15,411 bases of DNA from Baffinella frigidus (Eukaryota > Cryptophyceae > Cryptomonadales > Baffinellaceae). The notes under the pieces are model-generated. The model saw only the letters and a list, made by a program, of their open reading frames with translations. It ran no database searches and was not told the DNA's origin. Both the position numbers and the translations under genes were made by a program. Below are positions 1 through 10,300 of this stretch, piece after piece; the stretch's first letter is position 1; each line of letters opens with the position of its first letter. The DNA is taken from the NCBI GenBank assembly GCA_026770585.1, contig MU647149.1:110271-125681 (forward strand), given 5' to 3'.

Positions 1-82
1 CACCCACCCTCCACCCACCCTCCACCCACCCTCCACCCACCCTCCACCCACCCTCCACCCACCCTCCACCCACCCTCCACCC
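1..82. repeat. 11-bp minisatellite (CACCCACCCTC)n
   Basis: About 7.5 perfect copies, cut by the window edge. Four G-runs per 22 bases on the minus strand make a G-quadruplex likely there. Confidence 0.97.
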
Positions 83-112
83 GGTTTGGGGTGTGAGGGT
101 TTGGGAGGTTAC

Positions 113-152
113 CCGGCTGTGGGAGGTGCTCCAGACGCGCGTTGTGTTCAGA
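113..152 (-). repeat. Partial copy of exon 18 (3' part)
   Basis: Minus strand reads NTTRVWSTSHSR then GTAACC. CTG replaces the CAG acceptor. From 153 to 427 I see only ordinary, non-repetitive sequence with a short repeated 13-mer (251-263 and 376-388). Confidence 0.75.
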
Positions 153-427
153 CAACGTCTAAAGTGTTCGCGCAGTTGACTTTTACTTCCTCCCAAGACA
201 CACCCGTTTCACGGGTCGACTGCCCTCCCCCAGACGGTTGCCCGCCTGCTACAATGCTCCGTGATCGCGACCCCCACCCGTAAAATACACTTTCTCGATT
301 CATTTTCACTTTTTTTCGTTCCCCGATGTCCCGATCTGATCTCCCAAAATTCCGCGCTAACCCGAAATCTACAATACAATGCTCCGTGCGCTGCCAAGCC
401 TTCTCTATCTCTCGGGGTTTGTGGGTT

Positions 428-612
428 ACCGGGGTTTAGGGTTTCGAGTTTAGGGTTTGGGGTTTGGGGTTTAGGGTTTAGGGTTTGGGGTTTGGGGATT
501 TACCCGGGTTCGAGAGGTGCTCCAAACGCGCGTTGTGTTAGGAACCTGCGTTTTTGGTTAGGGTTTAGGGTTTGGGGTTTGGGGTTTGGGGTTTGAGGTT
601 TGGGGTCTGGGC
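428..612. repeat. Telomere-like fill around exon 18
   Basis: Runs of GGGTTTA and GGGTTTG units at 428-500 and 557-612, interrupted by exon 18. Beyond it, 613-710 is non-repetitive with no visible feature. Confidence 0.9.
504..545 (-). CDS. Exon 18 (IP3R-like), last exon in window, phase 0/0
   Basis: Fourteen codons: VPNTTRVWSTSRTR. Follows YIDVETTNQRSYA as the family's '(A/T)R(L/V)W' motif follows the preceding helix. Acceptor AAACGCAG|GTT; donor ACCCGG|GTAAATC. A diverged copy with an intact donor but no acceptor is at 113-150. The gene continues beyond position 1. Confidence 0.75.
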
Positions 613-3600
613 TTTGCAGCCCAAAAGAGCACTGCGAACTGAGACAAAGTCGAGAGTGGAACGTCTCAAAGCAAAAGTGGAACCTCCGCTGACTTATGGT
701 AACGGTGGAGTCTAGGGGTTAAAGCGCGTAGCTGCGCTGGTTGGTTGGTTAGTGGCTCGGACGTCGGCTGGGGTACATAGACGGAATGATTTCTCTTCGT
801 ATACGTTGTATACTTGGTGATATACGACTCTGAGTAGGTGACTGTCTAGAGCATCTTCTGCTCTCGCGTGTCGCCTCCCAGAGTTACAACGGTTACAGGT
901 TTAGTAGGTCTAGGGGTTAAAGCGCGTAGCTTTGCTGGTTGGTGGCTTGTACGTCGGCTGGAGTACATAGACGGACTGATTTCGTCGGATGGGGTGCATA
1001 GACGGACTGATTCGGGTGCATAGACGGACTGACGGCTACAGGTTTGGTAGGTCTAGGGGTTAGGTACCGCGTAGCTGCGCTGGTTCGTGGTTTCGACGTC
1101 GATGTACAGCGCGGAGAGGAGGCGCACGCACTGCGCGTGCATCGCCATCGGGACCTGGATGAGGATTTCGGTTGTCAGCATGTCAGCATGTGTAGTAATG
1201 CGGTCAGCAGGTCCCATGCATTTCGGTTGTGATGCAGGTCCCATGCATTTCGGTTGTGATAGACTCAGGGTTGGGCGACACGAGACAAGAAGATGTCGAA
1301 AGGTCGCCTACCCAGAGTCGTATATCACCAAGTATACACCGTATACTTAGATAATCAGGTCAGCATGTGTAGAAATGAGGTCAGCGTGAGTGGTAAACTG
1401 GTCAGCATGTGTGTACAGGGTAATCAAGTCGTGTCATTCATCAGGCCGTTTCACTACACGTGCTGGTGTGAAAAGAGAGGCGCACGCACTGCGCGTGCAT
1501 TACCATCGGGACCTGGATTGCGGTTGTGATGAGGTCGGTATGTGTTGTCAACTGGTCAGCATCTGTAGTAATGAGGTCAGCATGTGTAGTAAATTAGTCA
1601 GCATGTGTGGTGGTCCGGTCGCTGTATCAGGGTTGAGGGTTCACGGTTCAGGGGGCGCACGTCGGCCTTGGTGATGGCAAGGAGCTGCTGGAAGAAGACT
1701 CCAAACCGCTCCGCATTCGTTGTAGTCATCAGGGTTGAGGGTTCGGGGGCTCCTCATGTGTAGTAATAAGGTCAGTGTGCAGTAAACAGGTCAGCACGTG
1801 TTGTCATCAGGTCAGCACGTGTAGTAACCACGTGTAGTAATCGTTGTAGCAAACACACCGGTTTTCTTCAGGTGTGTAGGGGTGGGGGGTCAGGGGGCGC
1901 ACGTCGGCCTTGGTGATGGCAAGGAGCTGTTGGAATGAGACTCCAAACCGCTCCGCGTTCCGCAGAAGAACTGCGCGCGCTTTCACGTTGCCGCCTAAGA
2001 CCTGTTTCAGGGTTTGGAGGGGTTTGGGCAGAGCGCTTTGCACTCTTCAACCCCGAAGCCCAGGAGACTCCAGACCACCCTGCGTTCCGCAATACACTGC
2101 CAGGGCGGAGTTTTTGTATTAGTCAACTCACCTGCGAATGTGTAGTAAAGAAGTACCCATCACGGGCACCTCGTTTCTAAGTTGACAGATTTTGTGGGTG
2201 GATTGACTTGAACAAAATGTTCGGCCTGGCAGTGCAATAGGACGGCACGCGCTTTCACGTTGCCGCCGAGCATCTGGCGTAGGGTGTGGGGGTTGGGGGG
2301 TTGGGGGTTGGGGTGGGGTTTATGGCTGAGGGGGTAGGGGGTAGGGCTTAGGGTTTGGAAGTAAGGGATTAGGGTTTAGGGTGTGATACAACGGTCTCAA
2401 ACAGGCGGCGTATGTCCACGTTGGTGTTTGGTGTTTAGGGTTTGCAGTGTAGGGTTTCGGGGTTTCGGGGTGAGGGTTTAGGGTGTATGCGGTTTGCAAA
2501 GAGGCGGAGCATTTCGACGTTAGGTGTTGGGGTGTGGGGTTTGGGGATGGGGTTTACCTCCCAACCCCCTAATTAAACCCCATCCCCAAACCCCCTAATC
2601 GACATCGGAAATCTGGGATTTACTCTCCACACACCCCAAACCCTCCCAAATCAGAGGTTGGGGGTTAGGGTGTAGGGTACCAGGTTCTCAAACAGGCGGC
2701 GCATTTCGACGTGGTAGTAGAGCAGCTCCACGTCTGAGGCGACCCCCAGTGTCCCCCCCCCCCCCCCTGTCTCCAGCCTCAGGGGGAAGGGGAGCGACCC
2801 TTGAGCCCTGAACCCTCACCCCTAACCCCTAGCCCCGCGGGGGGGCACGCCCCGCGCCCAAAAACGCTTTAATACGGCCGTGAGGGCCTAGGGGGTGTTG
2901 AAAGATCCGTGGTCCGAGTGGTGGGGGTGGGAGGGCAGGTACGAGGTTCTCGAAGAGGCGGAGCATTTCGACGTGGTAGTAGAGAAGCTCCACGTCTGAG
3001 GCGATCCCTGTGTTCCACTCCCCTTCGGATAACTCCTAAGTTCAGGGTTTAGGGTTTAGTAAATAGGGTTTATGATTAATGGTGTATGGTTTAGGGTTTA
3101 TGGTTAATAGGGTTTAGGGTTGAGGGTTTAGTAAATAGGGTTTATGGTTAATGGTGTATGGTTTAGGGTTTATGGTTAATGGTGTAAGGTTTATGGTTTA
3201 CGTTTTAGGGTTCAGGGCTTAGGGTGTGGGTGTGAGTGTTGGGGTTCGGGTTTTCGGTAGTAGAGCAGCTCCACGTCTGAGGCGATCCCCGTGTTTCACT
3301 CCCCTTCGGATAACTCCTGCGTTAGGTTTAGGGTTTAGGGTTTAGGGTTTAGGGTTTAGGGTTTAGGGTTTAGGGTTTAGGGTTTATGATAAAGTGGAGG
3401 CACGCCGTCGTAAGGGCCTTTCAAGGCGAGGCAAGCCACTGGAGGAGGACCTAACAAGCCTCCGGCGGTTAGGGTTTAGGGTTTAGGATTTAGGGTTTAG
3501 GGTTTAGAGTATGGGGTGTATGGTGAATGGTGTATGGTTTAGGGTTTATGGTTAATGGTGTAAGGTTTATGGTTTACGTTTTAGGGTTCAGGGCTTAGGG

Positions 3601-4258
3601 TGTGGGTGTGAGTGTTGGGGTTCGGGTTTTCGGTAGTAGAGCAGCTCCACGTCTGAGACGATCCCCGTGTTTCACTCCCCTTCGGATTTGTCCTGCGTTA
3701 GGGTTTAGGGGTTAGGGTTTAGCGTTGAGCGTCGAGCGTCAAGCGTTCAGTTTTTGGTGTTCAGGGATTAGGGTTTAGGGTTTAGGGTTTAAGGTTTATG
3801 GATTCCGGTTGAGGGCTGAGGGTTGAGGGCTGAGGGTTGAGGGCTGAGGGTTGAGGGCTGAGGGTTGAGGGCTGAGGGTTGAGGGCTGAGGGTTGAGGGC
3901 TGAGGGTTGAGTGCTGAGGGTTGAGTGCTGAGGGTTGAGGGCTGAGGGTTGAGGGTTGAGGGTTGAGGGCTGAGGGTTCAGGGCTGAGGATTTGGGGGTT
4001 GGGGTGTAGGGTTTGCCTGTTGCAGCTTTGCCTCGCCGCGGCGCATCAGGGCTCCGATGTCGATCCGACTCTCTCTCCCTCTCTCTCTCTCCCTCTCTCT
4101 CTCTCCCTCTCTCTCTCTCTCTCCCCCCCCCCCCCAATCCGGAACCCGAAACCACGAACCTGTTGGAGTTTGGCCTCGCCGCGGGGTTTAGGGTTTAGAG
4201 TTTAGGGTTTAGGGATTCCGTTTGAGAGTTGAGGGTTGAGGGTTGAGGGTTGAGGGTT

Positions 4259-4289
<31 letters not shown>

Positions 4290-4293
4290 GGTT

Positions 4294-4330
<37 letters not shown>

Positions 4331-7300
4331 AGGCTGGGGGTTAGGGTTTGCCTGTTGGAGTTTGGCCTCGCCGCGGCGCATCAGGGCCCCGATGTCGATG
4401 CGGCGCGAGTGCTGCCATTCGTAGAGAAAGCGTTAGAGGCCTTATTTACGGCAGGGGGGTTATTTGGACGTACGTCAGAGGGCTTATTTGGACGCAAATC
4501 CGAACAACATTTTTGGGGGCAAAACACTCCAGGCCTGTAGAGCGCTTGCGGGAAAACTTGTCGGATTTCACTAGAAACATTTTCAGAAATTCAGAACTTT
4601 TGTACCAGGACGTGACATGAAACCGGTGCATCTAAACGATTCTGGTACAAATTCTCTGAAATTCTGAAAACATTTCTCGTTGAAATCCCACAAGTTTTGC
4701 CGCAAGCGCTCTAAAAAAACCTAAACCCTCCAAGTGGAGTATCTGCGCTCAGGGATGCCCATGCGGCAAGAGTGCTGCCGTTCGGGAAGTGGGGCTTAGG
4801 TGTTTGGGGTTTCGGATTTCGTGATTGCGGGAGCAGAGGAAGATCGAGGTGCCCTTAACATTCGGTACGACCCCCAAAAGCTTCTAGAATATGCGGTACG
4901 ACCCCAAGAAACTTCCAGAATATTCGGTACGACCCCCAGAAGCTTCTACAACATTCGGTACGACCCCCAAGGGGTTGAGGGTTTGTAGGGGACCTGGCCG
5001 TGTTTGCGGGAGCAGAGGAAGATAGACGGATCAAATCAAGGATGGATCCACGCCATACCACACAGCGGACTTCGAAGGGATTTTGAATAACCCCTAAGCG
5101 ATAAGACCTAGGACCCTACGGTAGGAAACCCGTAGGGTCATAGGGGGGTTCCTACGGACAAGCTCACGGAAACTCGGCCCAAAATGGGCCGAAAATCCCT
5201 TCGAAGCCCGCTGTGTGGCCTGCGGGCAGAGCCTCGAATCGAAAAGCATCTAGAATATTCGGTACGACCCCCAGAAGCTTCTAGAATATTCGGTACGACC
5301 CCCAGAAGCTTCTAGAACATTCGGTACGACCCCCAAGGAGTTTGTAGGGGACCTGGCCGTGCTTGCGGGAGCAGAGGAAAATCGAGGTGCCCTTGACCTC
5401 CGTGTCGAGGATCAGGTCCTCAGTAACCTGTTCAAAAATTGACGGATCAGTAAAGTTGACAAACTAGTAAAGTTGACAACCACGATTTAGTAAAGTTGAC
5501 AAAGTTGACAGCCCTGTTCTCTCAATGGCAAAGTTGACGGGTTAGTAAAGTTGACAACATCGTTGGCTTGAGGCGTTCTTTGACCTCCGCCACGCGACGA
5601 TGACCTATGTATCAAACAGGTGTATTTTTGTTGAGTCTTTCTATTATTCCTGCACTTCTAAAAGTATTGTAATCCAGAATCCGGATAAGTTGACAGATTT
5701 GTGGGCGATTGAAGGCGAGTTGACTTTGAAAACATAAGGATATGGTGCACAGGTCATCGTGGCGTGGCCGTGTCGAGGATCAGGTCCTCCGTTACATGTT
5801 TGCAGTCAACGGTAACAGTTGACGGTTTTGTAAAGTTGACGATGGTGTCGACTTTAGGCGTTGTTGAGAGGGGGTTAGGGTTGAGGGTTGAAGGGTTAAG
5901 GGTTGGGGTTTATGGTGTTAGGGTTTAGGTTTCAGGGTTTAGGGTTTGGGTTTCAGGGCTTAACCTTCAGGGTTTAGGGTTTCGGGTTTAGGGTTTAGGG
6001 TTCAGGGTTGAGGGGTTAGGGTTTAGGGTTTAGAGTTTAGAGTTTAGGGTTTAGGGTTTGGGGTTTAGGGTTCAGGGTTGAGGGGTTAGGGTTTGGGGTT
6101 TAGAGTTTAGGGTTGACGGTTTGGGGTTTAGAGTTTAGGGTTTAGGGTTTAGGGTTTGGGGTTTAGGGCACCTGATTATCTGCGAGGAGGTACCGCACCC
6201 AGCGATCCTGCACACACGGAAAAATAAATCAAATCATTTCAAAATGATAAATTAAATAATGTTAAAATAATTTAATTTCGGAAGATGCCAGAATCTGTCT
6301 CACTATCTTAGGCCTCGGAAACATAATGTCAACACAGTTGACAAAACGATGTCAAAACACACAAAAAAATCATGTCAAAACAATTGATAATGGACGCTTC
6401 CCAACATTCAGGCCGCATACTTTCCAACTGTTTCCGCTATCGAGGCACCCAGGGGTTCGTTTAAAAACCAGGACCGGAAATCCGGTCCCAGCTTTTTCAT
6501 TTTAAAAGTCCATTGCCCTTAAGATGCAGGTAAAAGTTTTTTAAATTGAATGACTTCCTCGATGCGGTCCGTGAAAACTTGTCACAGGATCCGCACATTT
6601 ATCCGGGCAACACTATTTTTCTTTCATTTGATGGCAACAAAAATTACTACACAAATTCTTTAATATTACTAATAAGAACGAATTGTGTAGTAATTTTCGT
6701 TGCCATCAAATGAAAGAAAAACAGGTTTCCCCGGATAAACATGTCTCTCACAGGTTTCGACCGGTTTCAAGTGTAGAGTGCCAAACCCTAAACCGCAACT
6801 CTAAACCCTCTGGGCCAAACCGTGATCTCAAACAAAGCTTTCTAGAAAGAGTTTCTGCGAAATTTACTACCCAATTTGATCTTACTAGTAATGGTAGGGC
6901 GTTTGTGTAGTGAATTTCGTTGACGTACCCTTTTTAGAAAGGCTTTTTTTAGATGAACCTGGTTAATGGAAACCGGGACGTCGCGATTACCATCGCCAGT
7001 CTTGCGTCCACCAACACGGTCGCTTCTACAACATTCGGTACGACCCCCAAGAAACTTCTAGAACATTCGGTACGACCCCCAGAAGCTTCTAGAACATCAC
7101 CCAAATCTGGTTGATGGAGACTGGGACGGCGTGGAACGAGCACGTCTCCATGACCAGCGCCTGTTCTGCGTCCATCAACGCTTCTAGAACATTGGGTACG
7201 ACCCCGCAAAAAAATCTAGAACATTCGGTACGAACCCCAGAAGCTTCTAGAACATCACCCAAACCTGGTTGATGGAGACGGGGACGGCGTGGCACGAGCA

Positions 7301-10300
7301 CGTCTCGATTACCAGCGCCTGTTTTCGGGTGTAGGGTTTAGGGTTTAGGGTTCAGGATTTAGGGTTTTCTGACCAGGGTTTGGGATTAAGTGTCCAGGGA
7401 TGAGGGTTTAGGGGTTTAGGGTTTTAGGGTTTAGGGTTTAGGGTTGACTGTTCAGTGATTAGGATTTGGTGTCCAGGGATGAGGGTTTGGGGTGTTAGAG
7501 TTTTAGGGTTCGGAGTTTAGGGTTCAGGGCTTTGGGTTCAGGTGTACGGTCTGGGGTGAAGGGTTTAGAGTTCAGGGGTTTGGGTTCAGGTTTACGGTTT
7601 GTGGGTAGGGGGTTGAGGGCTTGGGGGTTAGGGGCTTGTGGGTTAGGGTGTAGGGTTTAGGGTTTAGGGTTTAGGGTTTAGGGTTTAGGGTTTAGGGTTT
7701 AGGATTCAGTGTTGAGGTTTTAAGGTTCAGGTTTAAACCCGAAAAGGGTTTAGGGTTTAGGGTTCAGGGTTTCGGGTTTCGGGTTCAGGGTTTCGGGTTT
7801 AGGTTTTCGGGTTTCGGGTTTTGGATTACGGGTTTAGGATTTCGGGTTTCAGGCTTAGGGTTTAGGGTTTAGGGTTTTGGGTTTCGGGTGTAGGGTTGAG
7901 GGTTTCGGGGTACCACGCTCCCCGCGCGGCGGGCGGTGCGCATCGCCTCGACTTGGATCCTGGGTTTGGGGTTTGGAGTTGAGGGTTGAGGGTTTGGTGC
8001 TGAGGGTTTTACGATTTGGGGTTTATGGTTCAGGATTTATGGTCTATGATTTATGGTTTAGGGTTTGGGGAGTTGGAGTTGAGGGTTTCAGGGTTTGGGA
8101 TTTGGGGTTTGGGATTGAGGTTGAGGGTTTTGGCGTTTGGGTTTTAGGGTTTGGGGTTTGGGGTTGAGGGTTTAGGGTTTAGGGGTTAGGGTTTAGGGTT
8201 TAGGGTTTAGGGTTTGGGGTGTGGGGGTTACGGTTCATGGTTCAGGGTTTAGGGTTTAGGGTGTAGTGTTTGGGGTTTGGGGTTTATGGGTTTAGGGTGT
8301 GGGGTTTAGGGGTTGAGGGTTGAGGGGTGGGGGTTCAGGGTTTAGGGCTTCGGGTGTAGGGTGTAGGGTTTAGGGTTTAGGGTTTAGGGTTTAGGGTTTA
8401 GGGTTTAGGGTTTAGTACCGGAAGACGTCATTATCCAGGGCTTCGAGAAGCTGCCGCGATGAGCTGTTTCGTGTTTAGGGTTTGGGGTTAGGGTTTGGGG
8501 TTAGGGTTTGGGGTTAGGGTTTGGGGTTAGGGTTTGGGGTTAGGGTTTGATGGGACTCGGGTCTGAGGGTTGAGGGTTGAGGGATTGGGGACTAGGGTTG
8601 AGATGCTAAATAGAGTTTAGGGTTGAGTCCCTAAATAGGGTTGAGATCCTGACTAGGGTTTGGGGTTTGACCTGTAGACTTGGACGTTTGCGTCGAAGGC
8701 CCCAACGTCACACGGGAGGTGTGACGTCATCTCAGGGTTCATTTGGGGTTAAGGCTTAGGGGCCGATCGCACGATTCTCGACCTCTCAACAAGGGCTTTC
8801 CCACATCGCTAAGGCTCCAATAACCCCTTAGGGTCAGGCTCAAGACCTGTAGACTTGGACGTTGGCGTCGAAGGCCCCGACGTCACACGGGAGGTGCGAC
8901 GTCATTTGCGGGATATACTCGCGCAGAATCGCCTGCAATTTATTTAGGGTGTAGGGTTCAGGATAGACCTTCAGGGTTCAGGATAAATCTTTCAGGGTTC
9001 AGGATACGGATGGTGCGACGTCATTTGCGGAATATACTCGGTGCGAAAAGTTGACAGTTTCGTACCATCGGCATGCCCCCTTGGAGCCATTGTTACATTG
9101 GAGCCATTTATGGCCGGGACGTGACACGGGAGGTGCGACCTCGTCTGCAGAATATGTATCATATACTCCAGCACAATCTCCTGCCTAAGTTGACAGTTGA
9201 GTATCAAAGTCAACAACTTCTCCCATTGTTTCTGCACTTTCCAGTACAAAACGGTCCAGGTAAACCCTGAAAGTTTACCGTCCGGTAAAAAAAGCCTTTT
9301 CTTCCTCAGCCCGATCTTAATAGGGTAACGGCCTGGAAATGGGGAAATGGTTAGGCCTACGGCATTGCGACCAACTTGCTACATTGTTTGAATTTTTGTT
9401 TGAAAATTACTACACAGCCTTTTTTTACAATTCGATTGATTTGCATTTTAAGCATTTTGTTTTTGAAGCTGTGTAGTAATTTTCACACAAACGTCATTTT
9501 GCGCCCCTCCGAAGGGGCCCTTCCCGATGAAACCATGAAGATCTGAGATCACATCCAAGCAAAAACTTTCCAAGCCCTTTCAGATGGCGTTCCTAACTTT
9601 TTGAGCGGATAAATTTCAAAAATGTTTTAGGGGGAAACCTCGAAATCGCCCTAGCGATTTTAAAAGAAAAATACTTGTTCCCGGATAAATTCGGCACGAC
9701 CCTTGAGGGCTGACCTGGTTCGCGGGGTTGCTCGCACACGCCTTGCGCACGACGCCGTAGAGAGCTTTGGCAACCGCGTGCACGTGCGGCGCCGCCGTCC
9801 GGATCTGTGTTTCGGGTATTTATGTTCGGGTATTTAGTTTCGGGTATTTAGTTTCGGGTATTTAGTTTCGGGTGTTTCGGTTTTCGCCCTCCCGCGCCTG
9901 ATTCCCGACCCCTCTTCCAGGGCGTTCCCACATGACAAAGGCTCCAATAACCCCTTAGGGTTGAGGCTTTGGGGTTGGGGATTCGGGATTCGGGTTTCGG
10001 CGACAGAGTGCACGTGCGTAGCCGCAGTCCTTATCTAGGGGAAGGGGTTGGGGCTTGGGGGTTGGGGGGTGGGGTTGGGGGGATGGGGGTTAGGGTTCAG
10101 GGTTGATGGTTTAAGGTTGAGGCCAACAGGTGTGAAACCCGCTTCAGGCTAGATTTGTACGGATGACTCTAGGGTGTAGGGTATCCCTTAAGTGGCGAGT
10201 AGGCGCATACGCCCTACGGTAGGGCCCTAGGACCTGCCTAGGGCGAGTTAGGGCGATTAATCGCCCGTCCGGCACTTAAGGGATAGGTTTCGAACCTGAT

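Larger units (their letters stand above)
1176..1850. repeat. GTCAGCATGTGTAGTAA-type dispersed repeat cluster
   Basis: At least ten variants of GTCAGCATGTGTAGTAA, spaced irregularly, fill the intron between exons 16 and 17. Stop-rich and not coding. Confidence 0.85.

Noticed and set aside
261-596. Plus-strand frame rich in Gly-Phe-Arg-Val-Trp
   Set aside because: Produced by GGGTTTG/GGGTTTA units without stops; antisense to exon 18.
711-790. tRNA-like or snRNA gene around GTCTAGGGGTTAAAGCG
   Set aside because: No cloverleaf could be drawn, and the segment is a repeat of the exon 17 region.
1176-1850. CRISPR-like array from regularly repeated GTCAGCATGTGTAGTAA
   Set aside because: Spacing and units are irregular, no palindromic repeat, and the setting is a eukaryotic intron.
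2943-3007. Nearer acceptor ACACAG|GG for exon 15
   Set aside because: It would need a one-base carry-over from exon 14, which ends in phase 0; GAG|TGG keeps phase and the copies preserve the added codons.
3327-3385. A true chromosome end or telomere
   Set aside because: Perfect TTTAGGG runs are short, internal and lie in introns of one gene on both sides.
3796-4155. Longest minus-strand open frame (Asn-Pro-Gln-Pro-Ser-Ala-Leu repeats)
   Set aside because: It is translation of the 14-bp GGTTGAGGGCTGAG repeat and the CT tract; only the exon 14 relic inside has coding character.
7877-8167. Plus-strand frame rich in Gly, Phe, Val
   Set aside because: Telomere-like repeat translation over exon 10.
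8992-9249. Minus-strand 85-codon frame as a gene
   Set aside because: It is a fusion of two exon 8 relics with intron sequence; splicing at 8847-8932 explains it better.
9715-9804. Exon 7 as a myosin motor fragment (PH..A.A...)
   Set aside because: A short resemblance only; the neighbouring exons all agree with IP3R/RIH and no P-loop follows.
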